NCBI GenBank assembly: GCA_001507425.1 | Contig: LMAJ01000009.1 | Coordinates: 90,097-154,096 of the forward strand | DNA length: 64,000 nucleotides | Origin: Flavobacteriaceae bacterium CRH | Lineage (GTDB): Bacteria > Bacteroidota > Bacteroidia > Flavobacteriales > Flavobacteriaceae | Direction: 5' to 3' | In this document: positions 8,564 to 17,322 of the stretch, piece by piece | How positions within the stretch are numbered: the stretch's first letter is position 1 | Layout: each line of letters opens with the position of its first letter | Translations under genes and position numbers: made by a program | Notes under the pieces: model-generated | The model's database searches: none | Told to the model about the DNA's origin: nothing | The model's input: only the letters and a program-made list of their open reading frames with translations

Positions 8564-9772
8564 TCACAATAGAATAGGGTACTCTGGAGTTTCTTTTATA
8601 ATTGTTTTGTTGCTCACATATCCTACGATGACTTTTAATATAGCTTCAGAATTAGTTGTTGTATAATCATAGTGATACATATAAGATGGAGTTTGTCCTG
8701 GTTTAGATTCATAAATTCCATAACTATAAAGAGCTGTTGTTCCAGGTTGCTGAGTAGGATATAAGTACCCTAAAATAACATCATTAGATGAAGTTTGATT
8801 CTTATTTAACTTATGATCTTTAACAGTAGAACCATTAAGTATTCGGTATAGGGGTACTGTCCCGGGAATTTGCGTCTCATATAAATAACCAGCATCGCCA
8901 ACAAGAAGATAGCCATCCTTGCTAGGAATTATTTCGCAAGGGTCTGTTGTATAAAAATAGTACTGGTCTTTTCTGTATTTATATAATTTTTTTGTCCCAA
9001 TTGCAATAGGATATAAAGTGCTAATTGCAACATTGTCAAAATAAGTAAAGGCTGTATTGTCGTCATGCATCCCAAACATTATGGACCCGATGTCTTTACT
9101 AGAAGTGCACGGTATTAGCGATCCTTCAGTTTCCTCAGTATGACCTAATCCAAAATTGTGACCTAATTCATGAATGATTGTATGAAGTCTATCGGTATCA
9201 TTTAATTTATTCATATAAATAGTATTTATCTTCATTCTCTTTCCTGGTCCACCACCGGAAGGATAAGAAGCATTAGCAATTGTATATTTTTCAGGTATTT
9301 CCCCCATAATTATATTTATGCTTAAAGATGTTGTAGTGTTTGTTGTAGTTATATTTATACTGGAATTAGTATTATTCCAAATAATTATTGCCTTATTTAT
9401 TGCAATTCGCCATTCTGATGTAACTTCTGGAGATATGTATACTTGTACCGATCCTGCCATCTCGGGTTTCATCTTATAGCCACTATATTGCTGATTAGTT
9501 TTATTTGAATTTTTACAGCTAGAATCACTATAATGATCTCTGGCTTCTTCTATTGGCATTACTACATCTCCATCAATTATAAAACTGCTTATGCCCGAAT
9601 CATAAATTATTTTGTTTATATCTATATGTAGACTGGTTGAAAGAAATTTTCTTAGCATAATCACATCATCTGTATACTGTTCAATAACTGGTTGTTCTGT
9701 GTCTTTTTTATTGTCATCACTACTACATTGAACAAAAAGGTGTGAGGAGCAAAAAACGATAATCAGATACAC
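8564..9772 (-). CDS. Matrixin/M57-like zinc metalloprotease lipoprotein, start codon uncertain
   Basis: The 402-codon frame from GTG 9772 carries the zinc site HTIIHELGHNFGLGH (His, His, third His) and a Met-turn candidate GSIMFGMHD, as in metzincin proteases such as the M57 group. The C-terminal ~140 residues have two or three repeats (PLYRILN, GYLY, TALYSYG) like DUF5648-type repeats next to secreted enzymes. The lipobox is FVQC. From GTG the signal would lack its basic N-region. Reading on to 9793 adds I-I-K-N-L-K-I, which would complete a normal lipoprotein signal, but the codon there is ATT or ATA and no ATG exists before the stop at 9797-9799. Either a rare start codon is used or the start has been lost. 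Confidence 0.8.
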   Translation of the reverse strand: MYLIIVFCSSHLFVQCSSDDNKKDTEQPVIEQYTDDVIMLRKFLSTSLHIDINKIIYDSGISSFIIDGDVVMPIEEARDHYSDSSCKNSNKTNQQYSGYKMKPEMAGSVQVYISPEVTSEWRIAINKAIIIWNNTNSSINITTTNTTTSLSINIIMGEIPEKYTIANASYPSGGGPGKRMKINTIYMNKLNDTDRLHTIIHELGHNFGLGHTEETEGSLIPCTSSKDIGSIMFGMHDDNTAFTYFDNVAISTLYPIAIGTKKLYKYRKDQYYFYTTDPCEIIPSKDGYLLVGDAGYLYETQIPGTVPLYRILNGSTVKDHKLNKNQTSSNDVILGYLYPTQQPGTTALYSYGIYESKPGQTPSYMYHYDYTTTNSEAILKVIVGYVSNKTIIKETPEYPILL

Positions 9773-10042
9773 AATTTTTAGGTTTTTTATAATATTTTAT
9801 TTTAATACTAATCTTACAAAGATATAAAAGCAATTTTAAAATAATGTTAAAAAATAAAGTATTTTCTTATTTTATTCCTACTTGTAAAAATTTAGTGAGA
9901 TTTTTTGCATTTCAAATAATAATAACAAAATTAATTATGGAGCTTTTTTGTTTAAACATTTTAGAAGATTATACATAATAATATTTATTTCGTTTTTTTA
10001 TAATGAGAATCTTATTTAATTATATTTGTTGCTAACCAAAAC

Positions 10043-10459
10043 ATGATTATTAAATTAAAGAATATGGTACAAAAAACATCGAATGCCTTTATTGCGGCAT
10101 CTTGGGTAGCTCTTGGAGCTGGAACAGTAGGTTTTATAGTTGGACTTGCAAGAGCCGAAATGTTATTAAACGAAAAAGGATATTATTTTACTGTTTTAAT
10201 GTTTGGTCTTTTTGCTGTTGTTTCATTACAAAAAAGCGTTAGAGACAGACTTGAAAAACTTCCGGTAACTGATATTTACTATGGTATTTGTTGGTTCGGA
10301 ACACTTTTATCAATTGTATTATTGGTTGTTGGGCTTTGGAATGCTACTATTTTGCCAAGTGAAAAAGGTTTCTATGCGTTTGCATTTTTACTAGCGCTTT
10401 TTGGTGCAATTTCAGTACAAAAAAACACCAGAGATAATATGTCATTTTCTAATGAATAA
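10043..10459 (+). CDS. YiaAB-type inner-membrane protein
   Basis: This 138-residue protein has four predicted membrane helices arranged as two repeated pairs: FIAASWVALGAGTVGFIVGL with a second helix at about 48-65, then a repeat at about 82-130 with ICWFGTLLSIVLLVVGLW. Both halves contain an EKG(Y/F)Y motif (residues about 45 and 109) and end with a QK(S/N)xRD motif, the YiaA/YiaB domain signature. Function is unknown for the family. The promoter box TATATTTG lies at 10021-10028. ATG 10064 (MVQKTS) is an alternative start. It converges with carB and shares a terminator with it. Confidence 0.85.
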   Translation: MIIKLKNMVQKTSNAFIAASWVALGAGTVGFIVGLARAEMLLNEKGYYFTVLMFGLFAVVSLQKSVRDRLEKLPVTDIYYGICWFGTLLSIVLLVVGLWNATILPSEKGFYAFAFLLALFGAISVQKNTRDNMSFSNE

Positions 10460-10503
10460 TCTCCAAAAATTATAATAAATAAGAATAACTTCCAAATGTT
10501 AAT

Positions 10504-10537
10504 CAAAAAAAAAGCTCCATTTTCATGGAGCTTTTTT
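10504..10537. terminator. Bidirectional terminator (copy 2 of an identical pair)
   Basis: The hairpin agctccat-tttc-atggagct has flanking A and T tracts, and its stem and loop are identical to the hairpin at 8499-8531. It sits between the convergent YiaAB gene and carB. Confidence 0.9.
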
Positions 10538-10556
10538 TATATCAGAATCTGAGTTA

Positions 10557-13412
10557 TTATTTACTCAAATACATTTTTCTTCTTGAATATAATTCGTAGA
10601 ATTGATCATCTTTTAAGTCATCAATAAACAAGATGCTTTCTCCGGTCGATTTCATTTCTGGTCCTAATGCTTTATTTACATTATGGAATTTACTGAAAGA
10701 GAAAACCGGTTGTTTAATCGCATAACCTTTCAATTGTGGATTAAAGTTAAAGTCTGTTACTTTATTATGTCCTAACATTACTTTCGTAGCGTAGTTTACA
10801 TAAGGCTCGCCGTAAGCTTTTGCAATAAATGGCACTGTTCTAGAGGCTCTCGGGTTTGCTTCGATAATATAAACTGTATCATCTTTTATTGCAAACTGAA
10901 TATTGATTAAACCAACTGTTTTAAGAGCTCTCGCGATTTTTACAGTATGATCTTTTATTTGTTGCATTACGAATTCCCCTAAGTTAAAAGGAGGCAAAGT
11001 AGCATTACTATCTCCAGAGTGAACTCCGCAAGGTTCGATATGCTCCATAATTCCGATGATGTAAACATTTCCGTCAGCATCACAAATGGCATCCGCTTCT
11101 GCTTCAATTGCTCCGGCTAAATAATGATCTAAAAGCAATTTATTTCCTGGAATCGTTTTCAATAAATTGATAACGTGTTCTTCAAGTTCTTTTTTGTTGA
11201 TTACGATTTTCATTCCCTGACCTCCTAGTACATAAGAAGGACGAATTAATAATGGGAAGTCTAAAGTATCTGCAAGCGCAGAAGCTTCATCAGCCGTTTC
11301 AGCAATTCCGAATTGTGGGAAAGGAATATGTAATTCTCTCAATAAATCTGAGAAACGACCTCTGTCTTCGGCTAAATCAAGTGCATCAAAACTAGTTCCG
11401 ATGATTTTTACGCCGTATTTAGATAGTTTTTCAGCTAATTTCAAAGCCGTTTGTCCACCTAATTGAACAATTACACCTTCAGGTTTTTCATGCTGAATAA
11501 TGTCGTAAATATGCTCCCAGAAAACAGGCTCGAAGTATAATTTATCTGCTGTATCAAAATCAGTTGAAACTGTTTCAGGATTACAGTTAATCATGATCGT
11601 TTCGTAACCACATTCTTTTGCTGCCAAAACTCCGTGTACACAAGAATAATCAAACTCAATTCCTTGTCCAATTCGGTTTGGTCCTGAACCCAGAACAATG
11701 ATTTTCTTTTTATCTGTTACAACGCTTTCGTTATCTACATAACGCTCGCCATTTGCTTTTTCGATTTCAGCCTCAAAAGTGGAATAGTAATAAGGTGTTT
11801 TTGCTTTAAACTCAGCTGCACAAGTATCAACCAATTTAAAAACACGGTTGATGTTTTGATCCATACGTAAAGTATGCACTTCGCTTTCCAGACAATTTAC
11901 CATGTGAGCAATTTGTCTGTCGGCAAAACCTTTTTGTTTCGCTTCAAGCAAAAGTTCTTTTGGAAGAGTAGAAATTTTATAGTTAGAAATTTCTTTCTCT
12001 AAAGTATAAAGCTCTTCATATTGTTTCAGGAACCACATATCGATTTTTGTGATTTCATGAATACGGCTCAACGGAATTCCCATTGCGATAGCATCATAAA
12101 TTACAAAAACACGATCCCAACTTGCAAAAGTTAGTTTCTCGATAATTTCTTCGTAGTTTTTATATCCTTTTCCGTCAGCACCTAGCCCATTTCTTTTAAT
12201 TTCTAAAGATTGAGTTGCTTTGTGTAGAGCTTCCTGGAACGAACGTCCAATTCCCATTACCTCACCTACAGATTTCATCTGCAGCCCTAAAGTTCTGTCA
12301 GCACCTTCAAATTTATCAAAGTTCCAACGTGGTATTTTTACGATTACATAATCAAGAGTTGGTTCAAAAAGAGCCGAAGTCGATTTTGTAATTTGGTTTT
12401 GCAATTCATCTAAATTGTATCCTAAAGCCAGTTTAGAAGCAATTTTAGCAATTGGATATCCAGTCGCTTTAGATGCCAAAGCAGATGAACGAGATACACG
12501 AGGATTAATCTCAATCGCTACGATATCTTCTTTTTCGTCTGGCGAAACTGCAAACTGTACGTTACAACCTCCTGCAAAATTTCCGATACTACGCATCATT
12601 AAGATCGCATAGTCACGTAATTTTTGGAAAGTTGTATCAGATAATGTCATTGCTGGCGCCACTGTAATCGAATCTCCGGTATGAATTCCCATCGGGTCCA
12701 TATTTTCGATCGAACAAATGATTACCACATTATCATTTTTATCTCTTAAAAGTTCTAACTCATATTCTTTCCATCCCATTAAAGCTTTATCAATCAAAAC
12801 TTCGTGAATTGGAGAAGCTTCAAGTCCGCGAGTTAAAAGCTCATCAAAATCTTCTTTTTTGTAAACGATTGCTGCTCCAGTTCCTCCAAGTGTAAATGAA
12901 GGGCGAATTACAAGCGGGAAACCAAATTCCTGTGCAATCTCTTTTCCTTCTAAGTAAGAAGTAGCCGTTTTTGCAGGTGCAGTTGGTACATTTATTCTTT
13001 CTAAAAGCTGTTTAAACTGCTCTCTGTCTTCAGTAATATTAATTGCGTTTACATCAACTCCAATTAATCTTACTCCAAAATCCTGCCAGATTCCTTTTTC
13101 TTCAGCCTCCAAACATAAATTCAAAGCTGTTTGTCCTCCCATCGTAGGTAAAACAGCATCAATTTGTGGATGTTCTTTTAGAATTTCAATAATCGATTTT
13201 GTAGTTAGTGGTTTCAAATATACATGATCGGCCATAGTTGGGTCGGTCATAATAGTCGCTGGATTTGAGTTTATCAAGATAACTTCAATTCCTTCTTCAC
13301 GAATAGAACGTGCAGATTGAGAACCTGCATAATCAAATTCGCAAGCTTGACCAATAACAATAGGTCCTGAACCTATTATTAAAACGGATTTTATTGATGT
13401 GTCTTTAGGCAT
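10557..13412 (-). CDS. carB: Carbamoyl-phosphate synthase large subunit, lacking the C-terminal regulatory domain
   Basis: The 951-residue enzyme makes carbamoyl phosphate from glutamine-derived ammonia, bicarbonate and ATP for pyrimidine and arginine synthesis. Two homologous ATP-grasp halves are clear: VLIIGSGPIVIGQACEFDYA near the start and IIVLGSGPNRIGQGIEFDYS near 573, each followed by GGQTALNL or GGQTALKL and an EINPR or EANPR metal-binding motif. The E. coli enzyme is about 1073 residues; this one stops soon after ALGPEMKSTGESILF, so the MGS-like allosteric domain is absent. The carA partner is not in the window. The gene stands between two terminators and downstream of rpmH in the same direction. 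Confidence 0.97.
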   Translation of the reverse strand: MPKDTSIKSVLIIGSGPIVIGQACEFDYAGSQSARSIREEGIEVILINSNPATIMTDPTMADHVYLKPLTTKSIIEILKEHPQIDAVLPTMGGQTALNLCLEAEEKGIWQDFGVRLIGVDVNAINITEDREQFKQLLERINVPTAPAKTATSYLEGKEIAQEFGFPLVIRPSFTLGGTGAAIVYKKEDFDELLTRGLEASPIHEVLIDKALMGWKEYELELLRDKNDNVVIICSIENMDPMGIHTGDSITVAPAMTLSDTTFQKLRDYAILMMRSIGNFAGGCNVQFAVSPDEKEDIVAIEINPRVSRSSALASKATGYPIAKIASKLALGYNLDELQNQITKSTSALFEPTLDYVIVKIPRWNFDKFEGADRTLGLQMKSVGEVMGIGRSFQEALHKATQSLEIKRNGLGADGKGYKNYEEIIEKLTFASWDRVFVIYDAIAMGIPLSRIHEITKIDMWFLKQYEELYTLEKEISNYKISTLPKELLLEAKQKGFADRQIAHMVNCLESEVHTLRMDQNINRVFKLVDTCAAEFKAKTPYYYSTFEAEIEKANGERYVDNESVVTDKKKIIVLGSGPNRIGQGIEFDYSCVHGVLAAKECGYETIMINCNPETVSTDFDTADKLYFEPVFWEHIYDIIQHEKPEGVIVQLGGQTALKLAEKLSKYGVKIIGTSFDALDLAEDRGRFSDLLRELHIPFPQFGIAETADEASALADTLDFPLLIRPSYVLGGQGMKIVINKKELEEHVINLLKTIPGNKLLLDHYLAGAIEAEADAICDADGNVYIIGIMEHIEPCGVHSGDSNATLPPFNLGEFVMQQIKDHTVKIARALKTVGLINIQFAIKDDTVYIIEANPRASRTVPFIAKAYGEPYVNYATKVMLGHNKVTDFNFNPQLKGYAIKQPVFSFSKFHNVNKALGPEMKSTGESILFIDDLKDDQFYELYSRRKMYLSK

Positions 13413-13506
13413 TTTATTTGTATTGTGTAGTTATAATTCGGTATTCAAAAATCATTCGTAGTGCTTTATAAACCAGAATGTTGCAAGTTTTTTTACTGAC
13501 AAGGTA

Positions 13507-13541
13507 TAAAAAAAGGCGATACTAAAAAAGTAACGCCTTAT
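13507..13541 (-). terminator. Terminator of rpmH
   Basis: The stem aaggcg-tac / gta-cgcctt (one mismatch) is followed, on the minus strand, by a T tract. It separates rpmH from carB. Confidence 0.8.
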
Positions 13542-13558
13542 TTATGTTTATAGAAACA

Positions 13559-13720
13559 TTATTTTTTGTGTCTAGGCTCGCTAGAAACAGTTAATTTATG
13601 TCTTCCTTTTGCTCTTCTACGCGCTAGAACTTTTCTTCCATTCGCAGAAGCCATTCTGTCCATAAATCCGTGCTTATTTCTTCTTTTTCTTTTCGATGGT
13701 TGAAATGTTCTTTTGCTCAT
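13559..13720 (-). CDS. rpmH: 50S ribosomal protein L34
   Basis: This 53-residue, strongly basic protein starts at ATG 13720 with [19 protein letters not shown] and contains [19 protein letters not shown], the invariant L34 signature. The flavobacterial tail ends RHKK. L34 is a structural component of the large ribosomal subunit. It is below the size of the open reading frames usually listed but is unmistakable. A very good promoter lies at 13793-13822, and a hairpin ends the transcript before carB. Confidence 0.98.
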
Positions 13721-13792
13721 TGCTTTGTATCTTTAAAATGGTGTCTAATATCTTGTTTCTGTTTTTGAATATCGTTATTCCAAAACCGAGTG

Positions 13793-13822
13793 CAAATATA
13801 CAAAGACTTTTTTTTCTGGCAA
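13793..13822 (-). promoter_or_regulatory. Consensus Bacteroidota promoter of rpmH
   Basis: On the minus strand, TTG (13822-13820), 19 bp and TATATTTG (13800-13793) match the Bacteroidota housekeeping promoter. The start of rpmH is about 70 bp further on. Confidence 0.75.
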
Positions 13823-13886
13823 GTACTTTAATAAAAATATTTTTAATTCATTTTACTATATTTGCAATCACAAATATACATCTATT

Positions 13887-14402
13887 ATGTTTCACAAAAA
13901 TATTAAACTTATTTTGGCCGGACTTCTTGTAGTTGCTGGCATCTGGCAATTTACCGAAAGTAATATCGGGAACGGAATCTTCCTTATATTATTGACGGCA
14001 ATTCCGATTTTTCTTTATTTTAAAAACGAATTCATCCTTTTAGCTTTCCTTAAATTAAGAAAACAAGACTTCGAAGGTGCTAAAAAATGGTTAGCATACA
14101 TTAAAAACCCTGAAGCTGCATTGGTAAGAAAACAACAAGGTTACTTTAATTACCTTCACGGAATCATGCTATCTCAAACCAATATCAACCAGGCTGAGAA
14201 ACATTTCAAAAAAGCAATCGAACTGGGACTATCAATGGATATGGATTTAGCCGTAGCAAAATTAAACCTTGCCGGAGTTGCCATGTCACGCAGAAGAAAA
14301 CTTGAAGCAACTAATTTATTGAACGAAGCTAAGAAATTAGACAAACAAGGAATGCTGAAAGAGCAAATCACGATGATGAAAGAGCAAATGAAGAAAATCT
14401 AA
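13887..14402 (+). CDS. Membrane-anchored tetratricopeptide-like protein
   Basis: The 171-residue protein has two membrane helices at about 5-22 and 28-46 (IKLILAGLLVVAGIWQF and GIFLILLTAIPIFLYF), followed by a cytoplasmic helical part at about 55-170 with TPR-like pairs (AEKHFKKAIELGLS, AVAKLNLAGVAMSRRRKLEA). It probably acts as an adaptor at the inner membrane; no specific function is recognisable. A TATATTTG box lies at 13857-13864, 23 bp before the start. It is monocistronic and is followed by a strong terminator. Confidence 0.75.
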   Translation: MFHKNIKLILAGLLVVAGIWQFTESNIGNGIFLILLTAIPIFLYFKNEFILLAFLKLRKQDFEGAKKWLAYIKNPEAALVRKQQGYFNYLHGIMLSQTNINQAEKHFKKAIELGLSMDMDLAVAKLNLAGVAMSRRRKLEATNLLNEAKKLDKQGMLKEQITMMKEQMKKI

Positions 14403-14435
14403 CGATTTTAAATTACAATCCCGAAGCCTCGGGAT

Positions 14436-14478
14436 AAAAATCCCAAATTCCAATTGTGTGAATTTGGGATTTTTTTTG
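14436..14478 (+). terminator. Terminator with preceding palindrome
   Basis: The stem atcccaaattc / gaatttgggat (14440-14450 and 14460-14470) is followed by eight T. Just upstream (14419-14434) sits the palindrome tcccgaagcctcggga. Confidence 0.85.
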
Positions 14479-14502
14479 TCTCGTATGTTTCCATAATGCT
14501 TT

Positions 14503-14598
14503 TGATCCTGAGAAACGAAGGATCACACTAGGGAATCGACAAAGATTAGCGATTTAGTTTGCGGAGTTTCTTGTGCGATCCTTCGTCGCTCAGGATGA
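14503..14598. repeat. Intergenic inverted repeat, about 26 bp arms
   Basis: The arm at 14503-14528 and the arm at 14573-14598 are reverse complements with about four mismatches (core gatcctgag..acgaaggatc). About 44 bp of loop separates them. The transcript could fold into a long hairpin. It resembles REP-like elements between flavobacterial genes and contains no open frame. Confidence 0.75.
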
Positions 14599-14642
14599 CA
14601 AGATTGAGCGTATTGGAATTTGTTTTTTTTTAAATTGGAATT

Positions 14643-15299
14643 TTATTCCAATATAATTGAAGGTAAATTCTCATTTAACCACTTATACTTATTGATAATC
14701 ATAATATGTGTCCCTCCTTTTACGACTATGCAACTGTTAATATATTTTATAGGAAAAACATCGTCCTGGTCGCCGTGAATGTGAACTACTTTTTCATCAA
14801 TTTGAGTTCTGTCCCAACGTATTACAGATTCTACCGCCCATTGCAAATAGCGCAAATCACGAACAGATAAGAATTTCTCATATAACTTAATACGCTTATT
14901 GATTTTTTCGCCAAAAGAATATTTCGCCAGACTTTCGATATTCAGCAGTATTCGCATCGGAATCAATTTATATGCTTTTGTTGTTTTCCCGATTTTCATT
15001 CTTCTCGGAAATTCAACAGAACTTCTAACACTCGAAATTATAATAATTTTACGGGCATCAATATGTTTTCCGATTTCCTGAACGAGAATTCCGCCAAAGG
15101 AAACGCCAATTAAAACCGGATTTGGATGTGTGATTTTCTTCGCAATTCTAATAGCATAATCTGTAAGAGATTCTTTTGTTGTTGGAATTTCCCATTCTAA
15201 GAAATGCATTTCAAAAACAGACGGATCTAAATTGATTCTTTCAAAAATGGCTGGACTTGCAGCTAAACCAGGCATAAAGTATACAGGAATTTTACTCAT
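14643..15299 (-). CDS. Alpha/beta hydrolase
   Basis: The 218-residue cytoplasmic protein starts with IPVYFMPGLAASPAIFERI, carries the nucleophile elbow GVSFGG (Ser at about 88), an acid candidate in HIHGDQDDVFP and the histidine in KGGTHIMI near the C-terminus, giving a full Ser-Asp-His triad. It probably hydrolyses an ester or thioester; the substrate is unknown. It is slightly short for the fold, with a small lid at about 100-150. It is monocistronic, convergent with the TPR-like gene and separated from it by the inverted repeat at 14503. Confidence 0.82.
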   Translation of the reverse strand: MSKIPVYFMPGLAASPAIFERINLDPSVFEMHFLEWEIPTTKESLTDYAIRIAKKITHPNPVLIGVSFGGILVQEIGKHIDARKIIIISSVRSSVEFPRRMKIGKTTKAYKLIPMRILLNIESLAKYSFGEKINKRIKLYEKFLSVRDLRYLQWAVESVIRWDRTQIDEKVVHIHGDQDDVFPIKYINSCIVVKGGTHIMIINKYKWLNENLPSIILE

Positions 15300-15563
15300 T
15301 CGTAAAGGAATTATCGTTTTGTATTTTAGCTAAAATTACTTTTTTTATTCTGATACTTAACAAATCGCATGCCTAATATTTTATTTAAAAAACAAAAGTA
15401 AGAACAGGCTTTCATTCTACTCTGCTAAAAAATAATTTTATATTGAAAATCAAATGATTACCTTTGTGGTCATAATAACCATTATCCAGATCTCAATTAC
15501 AGAAATTTGGCATACTGTTATTCAACGTTCTTTTTCTATTATTTTTTAATCCACCCCCAAAAC

Positions 15564-15875
15564 ATGACAAATATGGAACCTATTGAAACTATGGAAATCA
15601 AAGACAACACCTTTGCAAGACAATTTGAAACCATAGTCCCTGAAGGATTACTTTCTGTAGAATATTCTTTTCAGGAAAAGAAAATTTTTCTAACCAAAAT
15701 TAATACACCAGAAGGATTCGAAAACCAGGCTTTGATTGATGCATTACTTAAAAACATCATGGAAATTATTGTTGAAAAGAAATTTCGATTAATGCCAATT
15801 CACCCGAAGATTGTTTTATTTATTAAAAAAAATCCGAAATATAAAGAATTACTTCCACCCGGAATTAGAATCTAA
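15564..15875 (+). CDS. Small GNAT-like N-acetyltransferase family protein
   Basis: The 103-residue protein resembles the minimal acetyltransferase family (YjdJ/NATD1-type): KDNTFARQFETIVPEGLLSVEYSFQEKKIFLTKINTPEGF type strands at 12-55 (shown here only by its key steps, VEYS then FLTKINTPEGF), then a helix ending with KFRLMPIHPKIVLFIKKN, where a conserved Cys or Ser often sits. The acetyl-CoA loop is reduced, so activity is uncertain. I start at ATG 15564, after the TACCTTTG box at 15459-15466; an in-frame upstream start at 15507 would give a poor leader. It converges with the DASS transporter gene 3 bp away. Confidence 0.7.
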   Translation: MTNMEPIETMEIKDNTFARQFETIVPEGLLSVEYSFQEKKIFLTKINTPEGFENQALIDALLKNIMEIIVEKKFRLMPIHPKIVLFIKKNPKYKELLPPGIRI

Positions 15876-15877
15876 TT

Positions 15878-17308
15878 TTAAAAATCGCCAATAAGTCTTA
15901 GCCACAGTCCACCGATGACCATGTAAATAAACAACATGGTTAATCCGGTTACTAAACCTTTGACCCACCAGCTTTTTAAATCTACGTAGCCGCTCCCAAA
16001 GAAAACAGGTGCCGGACCGTGACCATAATGGGTTAAAGTTCCGTAAATAGAACCTATAAAGCCCAGCATAAAAGCCAAAAGCAAACCCGGGATTCCGAGT
16101 GAAACCCCTACGCCCAATAATGCCGCATACATAGCAGCAACATGAGCTGTTGCACTTGCAAAAAGATAATGACTAAAAAAGTATACTAATATTATTATCG
16201 GAAAAGCCATTTGCCAGCTTAATCCGCCAATTTCGGTTTTTACGACATTACTAAACCAACCAATAAAACCCAATTCGTTGAGCGAACTGGCCATCATTAC
16301 CAAAACGGCAAACCAAACGATGGTGTCCCAAGCTCCTTTTTCGGCTTTTACATCATCCCATGTTAAAACTGATGTTAGTAATAAAACCACCAAACCTATG
16401 AATGCCGTTGTTGTTGCATCGATAGAAAACAGATCGCCTGTCATCCAAAGAAATAATAAGATAAAGAAAGTCAATAACATTAACCATTCGTTGCGGCTTA
16501 TTGGCCCCATTTCTTTTAGCTTTTGAGTTGCTATTTGCGGGGCATCGCCGGTTTTTTTAAGTTCTGGCGGATAGATTTTATATAACACAAACGGAATCAC
16601 AAAAAATGAAACTAATCCCGGAACTATCGCCGCAGTCGCCCAGGAAATCCAGGTGATTTTAATTCCTAAATTAAGAGCGAATTTTTGACACATTGGGTTA
16701 CTGGCTGTTCCGGTTAGAAACATTGACGAAGAAATTAAATTTGCGTTATAACTGCTCAAAGTCAAATAAGAACCCAGCTTTCGATGTGTTTCGGGCTGAT
16801 CCGGAACCGAACCAAAACTTATTGCCATTGATTTCATTATTGGATAAATAATTCCTCCGCCTCTCGCCGTGTTACTTGGTACTGCGGGAGCCAAAACCAA
16901 ATCGGCCAGACCTAAACCATAAGCCAGACCAAGTGAACTTTTTCCAAAAATTTTTATAAATAAAAAAGCAATTCTGTTTCCTAAGCCCGTTTTGATAAAT
17001 CCTCTTGCGATGAAAAATGAAATTCCGATTAACCAAATTACTTTATCTCCAAAACCTTTCAATGCCAATATGATCGATTTTCCCGCATCGCCTGGCGCCA
17101 AAACCTGTGTTAAAGCTGTTAATGCAATAGCAATCATACACATGGTTCCCATTGGTGCAGCTTTGAGAATAATTCCGAGAATTGTCGCCACAAAAATTGC
17201 AAACAAATGCCAGGCTTCTATTACAACTCCATTTGGCGCGGGAATTAACCAAATTGCAATTCCAACAGCAAGCGTAATTATGGTTTGAGGAATTTTTACT
17301 TCTTTCAT
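15878..17308 (-). CDS. DASS-family dicarboxylate/anion transporter
   Basis: The 476-residue integral membrane protein has 11-13 helices and two copies of the ion-binding signature, SNTARGGGIIYP at about 143 and TGTASNPM at about 200, typical of divalent anion:sodium symporters such as CitT-like or 2-oxoglutarate/malate carriers. It should bring C4- or C5-dicarboxylates or tricarboxylates across the inner membrane. A porin gene 15 bp upstream in the same direction forms a two-gene operon, so the porin admits the substrate through the outer membrane and this protein moves it inward. The exact anion is not determinable here. Confidence 0.9.
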   Translation of the reverse strand: MKEVKIPQTIITLAVGIAIWLIPAPNGVVIEAWHLFAIFVATILGIILKAAPMGTMCMIAIALTALTQVLAPGDAGKSIILALKGFGDKVIWLIGISFFIARGFIKTGLGNRIAFLFIKIFGKSSLGLAYGLGLADLVLAPAVPSNTARGGGIIYPIMKSMAISFGSVPDQPETHRKLGSYLTLSSYNANLISSSMFLTGTASNPMCQKFALNLGIKITWISWATAAIVPGLVSFFVIPFVLYKIYPPELKKTGDAPQIATQKLKEMGPISRNEWLMLLTFFILLFLWMTGDLFSIDATTTAFIGLVVLLLTSVLTWDDVKAEKGAWDTIVWFAVLVMMASSLNELGFIGWFSNVVKTEIGGLSWQMAFPIIILVYFFSHYLFASATAHVAAMYAALLGVGVSLGIPGLLLAFMLGFIGSIYGTLTHYGHGPAPVFFGSGYVDLKSWWVKGLVTGLTMLFIYMVIGGLWLRLIGDF

Positions 17309-17322
17309 AAGATAAAATTAAA

